From Gammaproteobacteria bacterium (GTDB lineage Bacteria; Pseudomonadota; Gammaproteobacteria; PIWD01), in contig PIWD01000013.1 of the NCBI GenBank assembly GCA_003354005.1, positions 1 through 40,219 on the forward strand: a stretch of 40,219 bases of DNA. Direction: 5' to 3'. Shown here piece by piece: positions 17,613 through 25,648 of the stretch. The translations under genes were made by a program, and so were the position numbers. Each line of letters begins with the position of its first letter. The first letter of the stretch is position 1. Below the pieces are notes generated by a model. The model made no database searches. It saw only the letters and a list, made by a program, of their open reading frames with translations, and was not told the DNA's origin.

Positions 17613-18413
17613 TCACTCCCATTCATCTAGATGCAGCACTGTAGCTTTCTGCTCATTATGAATATTAAGGTTCTTGGGTCGTTTGTAGTAATTGATGTGA
17701 CTGTAGTTATAAGCAAATGCATCAAGCGTTGTAAGCGGTAATATATGCGCATTTGCATCATCTTTACTTATGATCCAAATAGTGTTTGCTCTTAACGAGG
17801 GCGCTATCAATTTAGCTTCTCCTGATAGTCGAGCAACCAGTTTGTGTGTCTTCCCTGCTAGCTTGATCACGCCAGCATCCGAATAGATTTTAAGAATAGG
17901 ACTATGAATCCATCGAATACTCAGTTCCCCTTCCCCTGACTTATGGATATGTCTAATATTGATATTACCGTTTAGTGTGATATTACCATAAGAACGATCA
18001 TCAAGCACTAAAGCGTGTGTTTCAACATCTTGCAGATCTACGGTAACAGTGTCTTTGACAGATAAATAGGACAAATAGTGGATACATAAAATAATGGGTT
18101 TCTTGGTCGCATGTGTGGCAAAAAGGTGTAGTACATCTTTTTGCATATCCCAGTGCACACTATCATGCTCATCTTCTTGGTATGGCACAATCAGCCGAGT
18201 TGCCTGATTAGGTGGTGATTTTTTAATGACAAGGTTTAGGGAGCCACTTAGATAGAGCGTGTGAACAAGTTTTGAGGATACTAGTACACCATCAGTCTTG
18301 TTGGCAGCTTCCCCCAACTGATAATTTACATGACAAGCACTCAGCAAACACGCAACAAATAAGAAGGTCAAAAGCCAAAAAGATTTTTGTTTGTTGGACA
18401 CCATAGCCTCCAT
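17613..18413 (-). CDS. Lipoprotein with GIN-type (DUF2807) beta-helix domain
   Basis: A predicted lipoprotein of about 266 residues. The signal FWLLTFLFVACLLSAC has a good lipobox (LSAC). Repeated short beta units follow, with LYLSGSLNLVIKK near the start, then SYGNITLNGNINIRHIHKSG, KIYSDAGVIKLAG and VARLSGEAKLIAP. This is the pattern of the GIN/DUF2807 family of envelope proteins of unknown role. Two starts are possible, ATG 18413 or 18404; neither has a strong ribosome site. The frame runs on to 18473 into insertion-sequence debris, which I do not take as coding. Function unknown; envelope location inferred. Confidence 0.65.
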   Translation of the reverse strand: MEAMVSNKQKSFWLLTFLFVACLLSACHVNYQLGEAANKTDGVLVSSKLVHTLYLSGSLNLVIKKSPPNQATRLIVPYQEDEHDSVHWDMQKDVLHLFATHATKKPIILCIHYLSYLSVKDTVTVDLQDVETHALVLDDRSYGNITLNGNINIRHIHKSGEGELSIRWIHSPILKIYSDAGVIKLAGKTHKLVARLSGEAKLIAPSLRANTIWIISKDDANAHILPLTTLDAFAYNYSHINYYKRPKNLNIHNEQKATVLHLDEWE

Positions 18414-18468
18414 TTTCTTAGAAATTTTTGTATTCTTAATGCCGATGTAGAAGCATACATGCCACATT

Positions 18469-18646
18469 GACATCCTCGCATCCTTGAATAGAGATCCAGG
18501 TTGCTACTAGATCACTCATTTGCGGGGGCACTCGACTCACAGAAGTTGCTAATGCACCCTCCCCACCTGGCATGCCCTGACACTAAAATCTCGCTCCACC
18601 TTACTTCAAACAAAGCGACAATAACACGCAAACTGCTTTGAGCGAC
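18469..18646 (-). pseudogene. tnpB-like 3'-tail remnant plus right end, upstream of the lipoprotein gene
   Basis: The minus-strand frame 18646-18512 reads LFEVRWSEILVSGHARWGGC and on to SAPANE before a stop, with SGHA.. where TnpB tails carry GH(A/V). It is followed by GATGCGAGGATGTCA (ending at 18469), which matches base for base the end of the other remnant (GTGGGGAGGATGTCA). The rest of the transposase is missing. The same frame continues upstream through one TAA to ATGAAGCTGAGT inside repeat copy A. Confidence 0.4.
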
Positions 18647-18790
18647 TTATTCAGCACTCAGCTTCATGCTTAAATTCGTACGCTCTCCTTATTCTCGTGG
18701 CCAGAGTATACTGTTGCTATATGGGAATGTCAAGAAATATTAGAACAGGTATGCACTGTTTATTTAATATGCACGTGCACTTAGTCTTTG
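18626..18790. repeat. Diverged direct repeat, copy A
   Basis: About 165 bp that align along their whole length with 19936-20106 in the same orientation. The best part is 18731-18790 against 20045-20104, gap-free at about 75-80 percent identity by eye, with shared blocks such as GGCACTGTT/TGCACTGTT and TTAGTCTTT/TTGGTCTTT. The two copies lie on either side of the response regulator gene. Copy A adjoins an insertion-sequence right end at 18795. Confidence 0.6.
18705..18733 (-). promoter_or_regulatory. Consensus sigma-70 promoter inside repeat copy A
   Basis: On the minus strand TTGACA (18733-18728), exactly 17 bp, then TATACT (18710-18705). It points at the tnpB-like tail and the lipoprotein gene about 290 bp downstream. 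In copy B the same positions read TTGATA and TACAAC, so that copy is weaker. Confidence 0.55.
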
Positions 18791-18794
18791 TTTT

Positions 18795-18832
18795 GACATC
18801 CTCCCCACCCTAAAGAAAGGGGATTCCTATTA
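18795..18832 (-). mobile_element. IS200/IS605-like right end
   Basis: Read on the minus strand, the sequence after the tnpB tail contains CCCC and GGGG arms (18822-18803 region) around TTTCTTTAGGGT and ends GGGGAGGATGTCA. This is the usual structure of the subterminal hairpin and right end of tnpB-type elements. No left end or tnpA is seen. Confidence 0.65.
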
Positions 18833-18961
18833 CTAAGCTGGTTGTTGGTCGCCCATTACCAGAGATTCCTGCTTCATCGAATCAGCTAATGCCATCTCTC
18901 CACAGGCTAACACGACATGCCGCTGGAGCAGACTGTAACAGCTTAGTTTAGTGTGGAATAG
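18833..18961 (-). pseudogene. tnpB C-terminal fragment (IS200/IS605 family)
   Basis: A minus-strand frame of 42 codons ending at TAG 18833-18835. It contains RHVVLACGEMALADSMKQES, the diagnostic C-terminal tail of TnpB/OrfB proteins (GHxVxACGE...KQE). Upstream of 18961 the frame is lost and no RuvC or zinc-finger segment is found, so only the last part of tnpB survives. The right-end hairpin directly follows. This part of a tnpB gene also encodes the start of the omega-RNA. Confidence 0.72.
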
Positions 18962-19011
18962 TCAACAAAATATCGAAGATCACGAGAGACGCTCGATTAG
19001 CGGTATACCTC

Positions 19012-19044
19012 ACACCCCCCATCACCCAACTAAAGGGAGGGTGT
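19012..19044. terminator. GC-rich hairpin downstream of the response regulator gene
   Basis: ACACCCCCC (19012-19020) and GGGAGGGTGT (19035-19044) can pair around a 14-nt loop, about 43 bp after the regulator's stop codon. There is no T-run on the minus strand, so it is only a possible terminator. It may instead be another insertion-sequence end. No other content is seen in 18962-19086. Confidence 0.3.
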
Positions 19045-19086
19045 TTGGCACGTATGAAAATGGAAGAAAATGAGGCTCATATCTTA

Positions 19087-19740
19087 CTAAGAAGACCTTT
19101 TCTCTTCATCGAGCATATTATATCGCTTCGCCAAACGGTAAAACTGTATATCATTTTGAGCATCTAGTTTATAGAGGATCTTGTAGCGATGCCCATGCAC
19201 TGTTTTTGCTGTAAGATGAAGGAGATCAGCAATCTGAACAACTGTTAATCCCCTTAGCATACAGGCAGCAACCTGCCATTCCCTTTTTGATAGGAGTTCA
19301 AAAGGTGAGTCTGAAATATTATCTACTTTTTGCATGGCAATCTCTTGCGCTAGATTGATCGGTAAGTAACGCTTGCCTGAATGGACTGAACGTATGGCTG
19401 ATATAATTTCTTTATTGCCCTCCTCCTTAACCAAATATCCATGTACCCCCAATTGTAAAAGTCTTGTTGCAAGCTCCATTTGCTTATGTGCAGTGACGAT
19501 AAGAATTTTTGAATCAGGTGCTGTACGAATCAAACGACGTGCTGCTTCAAAACCATCCATCCCTGGCATAGCAACATCGAGCATAATAACATCTGGCTGC
19601 AAACGTCTGATATTCTCTAACGCTTCCTCAGCCTTATTGGAGAAACCAACAAATTTAAAGCCCTTCTCACTATCAATAACTTGCTTCAAACCCAAGCAAG
19701 CCAACGGATGATCATCGACAACAAAAATAGAAATCATCAT
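19087..19740 (-). CDS. LuxR/NarL-type response regulator, GacA/UvrY/LetA-like
   Basis: A 217-residue two-component regulator. The receiver domain has the acidic pair in FVVDDHPLA, the phospho-acceptor Asp in DVIMLDVAMPGMDGFEA (about residue 55), the Thr of IVTAHK and the Lys of GYLVKEE. SAIRSVHSGKRYLP is close to UvrY/GacA. The DNA-binding helix-turn-helix is LLSKREWQVAACMLRGLT, then IADLLHLTAKTVHGHRYKIL. AGGAG precedes ATG 19740 by 7 nt. No sensor kinase is adjacent, as is usual for this family, whose members switch virulence or transmission traits through Csr RNAs. That target is inferred. Confidence 0.9.
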   Translation of the reverse strand: MMISIFVVDDHPLACLGLKQVIDSEKGFKFVGFSNKAEEALENIRRLQPDVIMLDVAMPGMDGFEAARRLIRTAPDSKILIVTAHKQMELATRLLQLGVHGYLVKEEGNKEIISAIRSVHSGKRYLPINLAQEIAMQKVDNISDSPFELLSKREWQVAACMLRGLTVVQIADLLHLTAKTVHGHRYKILYKLDAQNDIQFYRLAKRYNMLDEEKRSS

Positions 19741-19935
19741 TTAAAATCTCCTATGCACAAAAAACTCAGACCGAACAAGCGCAACTCCGCCTACTTCGGA
19801 ATGATTGACATTCTCAAAAATCTACTAAACCTATCCAAGAATGATAACAAGAAGTTCATAATTAGAAAACAGCAAATAGAAATATTATTACAAATAAAGA
19901 AATATCTCTTTGTGGTATAAATTTATTAAAGATTT

Positions 19936-20106
19936 CGCAATCTGCAAAGAATTAGGCAACTATTCAGAACCTGACCTCATCCTGAATTTGTTGTACGCTT
20001 CCCTTACTCTCATAGCTTGGTTGTACTATTATTCTGTGAAAATATCAAGGAGTATTGGAATAGGAAGGCACTGTTAATTTAACATGTACGTATATTTGGT
20101 CTTTAT
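19936..20106. repeat. Diverged direct repeat, copy B
   Basis: The partner of copy A at 18626-18790, in the same orientation about 1.3 kb away. Shared landmarks in order are CTATTCAG/TTATTCAG, GTACGCT, TATCAAGGAGTATTGGAA/TGTCAAGAAATATTAGAA and GGTCTTTA/AGTCTTTG. It adjoins the 3' end of the acetyltransferase gene. The rest of the 19741-20118 gap is AT-rich, and I see no gene in it. Confidence 0.6.
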
Positions 20107-20118
20107 TACTTGGTGGGG

Positions 20119-20673
20119 TCAGAGCAGGTATTTGCTCATACGGTAACGTGTAAATGATTTTCCTTCAAACATCTTAATACGCTTGTCAATGTGATAGCCT
20201 GTGCTTATGTAAAGATTAACAGCAGGCGTGTTATTGATGAAGACAAACAGTGAGCTATCTTTTATATTTCGATTGAAGAGTAATTTTTCATACAATTTCA
20301 TAGTTTCTCGTCCAAGACCATGTCTACGCTGGTCTGGGAATATATAGATATACATTAAACATGCTTCAGTGTTACCAGGGTAACATTCGTACCAAAGATA
20401 GCCGATTGTTTTATTTTTCGAAATAAGACATAGATCAAAGAAATAATGCCCTTGTTGTGTGATTAAATTTTCTGGCAAATTTTGGTTAACTTGTAAATAG
20501 GAAGCTTTCAGTGCTTTTTTCGATGACTTAAATTCTCCAAAACGAAGTAACTCTTTTGAGTAATACACAACCATCTCTTCACGATATTTAGCGAGCTTTT
20601 CACGGTGGTCGGGAATGAGGATTGTTAATGGAACAAGCTGTAATCGGGTAGTGGGCGAATCAGTGTGTAGCAT
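20119..20673 (-). CDS. GNAT-family N-acetyltransferase
   Basis: A 184-residue acetyl-CoA-dependent transferase. The acetyl-CoA loop is in motif A: LMYIYIFPDQRRHGLGRETM, with RRHGLG as the Q/RxxGxG/A signature. Motif B follows, with FVFINNTPAVNLYISTGYHI giving the family N..A..LY...GF/Y pattern. The substrate is unknown. It is the last gene before copy B of the repeat and lies 90 bp downstream of recD2 on the same strand, so it may be co-transcribed. Confidence 0.85.
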   Translation of the reverse strand: MLHTDSPTTRLQLVPLTILIPDHREKLAKYREEMVVYYSKELLRFGEFKSSKKALKASYLQVNQNLPENLITQQGHYFFDLCLISKNKTIGYLWYECYPGNTEACLMYIYIFPDQRRHGLGRETMKLYEKLLFNRNIKDSSLFVFINNTPAVNLYISTGYHIDKRIKMFEGKSFTRYRMSKYLL

Positions 20674-20763
20674 AAATTACGTGCCTGCCTATATTGGTAT
20701 AAGTCTCCAAGTATGTCACTACTACGTCACTTATGCAACAGAGTATGCAACAAGTTTGTTGGG

Positions 20764-22944
20764 TCAGGAGGTATCGACGCATTGCATACGGGCTGCTAAT
20801 TTTGTTAAGCGGTTAGTATGTCGGTTATTTTTAATTGCAATGCTTATGGCCTTTTTTTGAGTGATTAATATAACAAGTTTTTTACCACGCGTGACCGCGG
20901 TATAGAGTAGGTTACGTGCGAGTAGGGCGTAGTGTTGGGTTGCGATTGGGATGATGATAATTGGGAATTCTGATCCTTGGCTTTTGTGGATACTAATGGT
21001 GTATGCAAGGTTGATTTCGTCTAGTTCATCGGTGTCGTAGTCAAGTATACGTTGTTCAAACCGAATTTTAAGAATTTTTTCTTCAAGGTTGATATGTTCG
21101 ATAAAGCCGATGTCACCATTGAATACTTTTTTATCATAGTTATTAACCAGCTGAATGATTTTATCACCTGGGGCAAATGTACGACCATAACGTGTTAATT
21201 TCGGTGATGCATCACCATTAAGCTGTGATTGCAGGTCTAGGTTAAGACCCTGGCTACCTAATCCACCACGGTTCATGGGTGATAGGACTTGAATATCGGT
21301 TATGGGGTTGCATTGATAGTGTTCAGGAAGTCGTTTTGTGACAAGTTCTAACAGTTTTGCGTGTATTTCTTCAGGTGTCTCACAGTATAATGTATAAAAG
21401 TCACAGTCTTCACCTTCATTGGACAGGGGCAATTGGCCTGCATTAATACGGTGTGCGTTGAGGATGATTTTTGATTGTGTGGCTTGGCGGAAAATTTCAG
21501 TAAGGCGAACGGTTGTGATGACTCTCGATTTAATAAGATCGGCAAGTAATAAGCCAGGGCCAACGGATGGAAGCTGGTCAATGTCACCAACCAGAATTAA
21601 AGCAGCATGTCGTGGTACGGCTTTTAGTAACTGATAGAATAGTTTGATATCAATCATTGAAGATTCATCGACAATCAATACGTCGGTGACCAAGGGATTG
21701 TCTTGGTTATACAAAGCAGTATAACTGCCAGGTTGAAAATTAAGGAGGCGGTGAATTGTTTTAGCAGTCCTTTGTGTGGTTTCACTGATGCGCTTTGCAG
21801 CACGTCCCGTTGGTGCACACAGTGTTACTTTTAAATGTCTTGCTTGAAGAATCTTCACTAAGTTATTTATGATTGTCGTTTTCCCAACGCCAGGTCCTCC
21901 AGTAATAATCGATACCTTGTGTTGAAAGAGTGTTATTAAGGCTTGATATTGAGAAGGTGAGAGCTGTAACATAGTTTTTCTGCTCACCCAATCAATGGCC
22001 TTTTTAGCATCAATATCCTGCCAGGGTGGTGGGCCTTGTTTGAGGTGAAGTAAGTAGTCAGCAATTTTGGATTCTGCTTGGTATAGTGCCGCAGGAAAGA
22101 GGCAGGGTACATCGGTGATGGAATCTGCGATTAAACGCTTTTCATTGATTTGATGTGTAATAGCATCTTCGATTTGTGGTGTCGGAATAGCTAGTAATTT
22201 GTGGCTGGAATCTACTAAATTTTGATGCTCGGCAGCGCAGTGGCCATAATCACACAGTGTCTGTAGTACGTGGCAAACGCCAGCTTGGGCACGTATGGGG
22301 GCATCTCTAGCTATGCCCAGACGCTCGGCGAGTACATCGGCAGTTTTAAAGCCAATGCCATGGATATCTTGCGCAAGTCGATAGGGGTTTTCTTTAACTA
22401 TGGCAACGGCATTATCACCATAGGTTTTATAAATTCGGATTGCACGTGCTGTTCCGACACCGTGTGCATGCAAAAATATCATGATATTGCGAACCATCTT
22501 TTGAGATGCCCAAGCTGTCGTGACTTGCTGCCTGCGTTTCTCTCCGATACCTTTTAATTCAGTGAGACGATGTGGTGTATTTTCAATTACATCAAAAACC
22601 TGCGTACCAAATGCTGCTACTAGTTTCTTGGCAAAGTGTGGACCGATACCTTTAACCATATTTGAGGCAAGGTATTTCTCTACACCCTCCGACGTGATGG
22701 GTGGTACAACTTCCAGGTATTGTGCTTTAAATTGTAAACCAAACCGCCTATCATTGATCCAGTTGCCCTTACAATCAATATATTCTCCAGCACTAATTGT
22801 GGCAGTGCTACCGACTACTGTGAGAAGTTCACGTTGTCCATTGACATTGACACGTAGGACACAAAAGCCAGTTTCTTCACTGTGAAACGTAATGCGTTCA
22901 ACTGTTCCAGCAAGTGATTCAAGTTCGGGTGTGGGTTCGTTCAT
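20764..22944 (-). CDS. recD2: RecD2-type 5'-3' DNA helicase (SF1B)
   Basis: A 726-residue RecD-like helicase of the type that acts without RecBC. The N-terminal extension holds an OB-like start (AGTVERITFHSEETGFCVLR) and helix-hairpin-helix segments near residues 98-140 (VKGIGPHFAKKLV, LKGIGEKRRQQV) and 195-210. Walker A is GGPGVGKTT (349-357), Walker B is in VLIVDESSMID, and motif VI-like AYTISIHKSQGSEFP and LLYTAVTRGKKLV close the core. Length is normal. It sits 16 bp downstream of tamB, an unusual operon partner. Confidence 0.93.
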   Translation of the reverse strand: MNEPTPELESLAGTVERITFHSEETGFCVLRVNVNGQRELLTVVGSTATISAGEYIDCKGNWINDRRFGLQFKAQYLEVVPPITSEGVEKYLASNMVKGIGPHFAKKLVAAFGTQVFDVIENTPHRLTELKGIGEKRRQQVTTAWASQKMVRNIMIFLHAHGVGTARAIRIYKTYGDNAVAIVKENPYRLAQDIHGIGFKTADVLAERLGIARDAPIRAQAGVCHVLQTLCDYGHCAAEHQNLVDSSHKLLAIPTPQIEDAITHQINEKRLIADSITDVPCLFPAALYQAESKIADYLLHLKQGPPPWQDIDAKKAIDWVSRKTMLQLSPSQYQALITLFQHKVSIITGGPGVGKTTIINNLVKILQARHLKVTLCAPTGRAAKRISETTQRTAKTIHRLLNFQPGSYTALYNQDNPLVTDVLIVDESSMIDIKLFYQLLKAVPRHAALILVGDIDQLPSVGPGLLLADLIKSRVITTVRLTEIFRQATQSKIILNAHRINAGQLPLSNEGEDCDFYTLYCETPEEIHAKLLELVTKRLPEHYQCNPITDIQVLSPMNRGGLGSQGLNLDLQSQLNGDASPKLTRYGRTFAPGDKIIQLVNNYDKKVFNGDIGFIEHINLEEKILKIRFEQRILDYDTDELDEINLAYTISIHKSQGSEFPIIIIPIATQHYALLARNLLYTAVTRGKKLVILITQKKAISIAIKNNRHTNRLTKLAARMQCVDTS

Positions 22945-22960
22945 TCATAATCCATATGTA

Positions 22961-25648
22961 TTAGTACTCAATATGATAAAATAGGTCAACACTACTGGTG
23001 TTGTTCGTGCTGGTTTGGGTTTGAAGTACCCAGTTGTTACTTAGTGTATAGCGGATATTGAATGACTGGGATTCACCTAGTGTATAGTGGAGATAAAGAT
23101 TGGGCGATAAGTGTTTTCCCAATACAAGATTAACTACCATATCAGTGGCTGTTTGATCAGAGCTGCCTGGGTCTTTAGTATAACCAGTGCTTCTAGAGTG
23201 CGTTTCGATGTTGAGTACACTCAGGCCAAGTGCATCTTTTAAATTATCTTTGATGTTAGCACTGCCTTTGTTTTTAAGCTGTAGTCCACTGAGTAAGCGC
23301 AATAATAAACTTTGTGCGTTGTTGCTGTGTTGAGGCTGACCAAAGATAATATAAGATAAAATATCAGCATCACTCATGGAGGTATCGGAAAATAATTCAG
23401 TTTTAAGACGATTAAGAGCTCCCGTTACGCGAATGCCTATTTTTAGACTCTTAGCATTGTCATTGTTTTGTGATAGCTTGATTTCGCGTGTAGCAGATAT
23501 ATGTAGCAGGGGATTGGTGACAGGGCTGTTGGGGAAGCTGAGCAAACCATTTTCAATGGTAAGATCCTGTCCATAGGCATGGTATGCACCATCACGAATC
23601 GATAGTTCACCCAATGCAATCATTGTTTTTTCAGGTGACTGACGAAGTTCTACCTTCCCATCTAAGTAACCCTTGATACCCAGCAGCGATAATTTGACTT
23701 GGTCGCCTAATGCAATTGTTATATTCTGATCAATTTTCCAATACGTTTGATCTTCTTGCGTTATTGACGGTGTGATAAATTGTGTTTCATCTGGCAATAT
23801 CACAACTTGACTAAGGTCTTGTAAATTAATGCTTGCCTTGGGTAGTCGAATTTTTCCTCTTAGGTGTAATAAATTAGGTCGTATGTTAAAAGACAGTTCG
23901 GGAGTTGCGGTCAGTTCATAATGTGGGGTGTTGCTGATCAAAAGGTTGGAGCCTTTGATTGTGCCTTGACTGGTGAAATTGGAAAACTGTTTCCAACGCC
24001 CACTTCCCTCTAGTTGCATCTGCCCTGATCCTGAATGAACCTTGGCTTGGTAGTGCATGGTATGACCCTTGCTTGTGATATGAGCATCAGTGATTTGTGG
24101 GTGTAGATTGAGTATAGGAATCGTTGCTTCTACCTGCTTTAATTGGAGTGAACCTGTTAGCATTTGCTTTTTTTTCTTCTGTTGAGATTGCAGATTGATT
24201 TGTAGCATTCCCTTTAGATCTTGTATATAAGGATTACGTGGCAATTGTTCATTGATAAGCAGCAATGGGATGGGTGAGGTTTGTAGGGAAAACTGTGATG
24301 ATCGCTGCCATTTTCCACTACCTTGTAAGCAAAGATGTGGCACATCTTTCTGAGCATATTGAATATCCCAGCAGGCTCGATCTAACTGCCAGGCTCGGTT
24401 ATTTAATTGATGGTGTGTCGCTTTTCTGAGTTTTAAGACTTTCTGGTTTGGTAGGCTTAGATCAAATTGCTTAAGTGTACCATTCCACTGTAGATTGTTA
24501 TGGTGTTCCAATATGCCTTGCAATTTTGTTGTGAGTTTGTAGGTGTGTCGGTTGGGAAGCTTAAAGCGAGTTTTTAAAAGAAGTTCTAAGGGTAGTGCAT
24601 CATCTTGGAGTTTTCCTGTCAGCGATACTTCGAGATTGTTGAGATTGTATTGCTGATATTTGACGTCTTGTAACTGCCATTTGCCATTTAGCAGACCCTG
24701 ATTGCTATTTTTGTTCTTGTTAAGACTGCCTTCAATCTTCTGAATTAATAAAAAAGGGTGATTGCTATTGGTATATAAGTGGATATGATGGCCAGTCAGT
24801 TGTAGTTGTGAGGCAAATGGCTGATTAGGCTTGAAATAGCCCTTGCTATCTAAATAACCTGTTAAGTGAGGATAAATAGCGTTAAGGTTGGGTATATGAA
24901 GTTGCCAAGTCAGCGGTAGTAAATGCTCCTTAAATTGGTCTTTCTTTCGGATGTCAGTATCTGCCTTAAAATGAGCCTTGCCAAGCGTCCATTGTGTTGT
25001 GAGTTGGCCGCTTTGATTGAGCTTGAGTTTGCCCTCCAGATTTCTCTGGTGGTAATGTCCACTTGCTGTTAGCTGACATTGTAATTTAGGCTTCCAAGTC
25101 AGTTGGCTATGTAAATTAATGTGCTCATTATGATCAGTCTTGCGAAGGTTCAGTGTGATCTGTCGACTGTTGCCTTGACCTTGCAGTTTCCAGTTAGGTG
25201 AAGTGCTTGAACCAGTTGTCGTTTGTTTCTGTAAAGCTTGTAAGGATAGACGGTAATTATTGAAATGGCCAGTTATTTTCATTGTACCTTTGAGCAATGG
25301 CTCTTCAATTTGCTCATGTCGCAGTGTTAGTTGCTCTACCTTTAATTGTAGTGGTTTTTTAGTAAAATGAAGTAGCTCACCTAGCAGAGTCCCTCGCATA
25401 TCTAGGTGTGTCATGGATAGGTGTAGAGAGCCTTTTTGATAATGTAGCCGTTTGATTGTAAAGTTCCCCCCCAAATGTCCCTGTAACTGCTCGATATCTA
25501 AGGCTATAATGTGATAGTGTTTGAGTAAGCGTAAAGCTAGGTGTGTGCCCTGTTTCGTATAGAAGATGCCATACGTTAGTACACTAACGCATAATAGTAA
25601 AATAACGGAAACATACGCAAGGTAAGCTATGTATGTTCTGATCCTCAT
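22961..25648 (-). CDS. tamB: Translocation and assembly module protein TamB
   Basis: An 895-residue envelope-spanning AsmA-like protein. A single N-terminal membrane anchor (VSVILLLCVSVLTYGIFY) is followed by long runs of beta-strand repeats. The C-terminal DUF490 domain contains the signature SMSDADILSYIIFGQPQ and ends in alternating strands (SVDLFYHIEY). E. coli TamB has about 1250 residues, so this is a shorter bridge. It overlaps the end of tamA by 4 bp (ATGA). With TamA it helps insert outer-membrane proteins or move phospholipids. Confidence 0.93.
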   Translation of the reverse strand: MRIRTYIAYLAYVSVILLLCVSVLTYGIFYTKQGTHLALRLLKHYHIIALDIEQLQGHLGGNFTIKRLHYQKGSLHLSMTHLDMRGTLLGELLHFTKKPLQLKVEQLTLRHEQIEEPLLKGTMKITGHFNNYRLSLQALQKQTTTGSSTSPNWKLQGQGNSRQITLNLRKTDHNEHINLHSQLTWKPKLQCQLTASGHYHQRNLEGKLKLNQSGQLTTQWTLGKAHFKADTDIRKKDQFKEHLLPLTWQLHIPNLNAIYPHLTGYLDSKGYFKPNQPFASQLQLTGHHIHLYTNSNHPFLLIQKIEGSLNKNKNSNQGLLNGKWQLQDVKYQQYNLNNLEVSLTGKLQDDALPLELLLKTRFKLPNRHTYKLTTKLQGILEHHNNLQWNGTLKQFDLSLPNQKVLKLRKATHHQLNNRAWQLDRACWDIQYAQKDVPHLCLQGSGKWQRSSQFSLQTSPIPLLLINEQLPRNPYIQDLKGMLQINLQSQQKKKKQMLTGSLQLKQVEATIPILNLHPQITDAHITSKGHTMHYQAKVHSGSGQMQLEGSGRWKQFSNFTSQGTIKGSNLLISNTPHYELTATPELSFNIRPNLLHLRGKIRLPKASINLQDLSQVVILPDETQFITPSITQEDQTYWKIDQNITIALGDQVKLSLLGIKGYLDGKVELRQSPEKTMIALGELSIRDGAYHAYGQDLTIENGLLSFPNSPVTNPLLHISATREIKLSQNNDNAKSLKIGIRVTGALNRLKTELFSDTSMSDADILSYIIFGQPQHSNNAQSLLLRLLSGLQLKNKGSANIKDNLKDALGLSVLNIETHSRSTGYTKDPGSSDQTATDMVVNLVLGKHLSPNLYLHYTLGESQSFNIRYTLSNNWVLQTQTSTNNTSSVDLFYHIEY

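Noticed and set aside
18413-18473. Start of the lipoprotein at the first ATG of the open frame (18473)
   Set aside because: That ATG lies in the insertion-sequence end GAGGATGTCA, and would put 20 extra residues before a good lipoprotein signal peptide.
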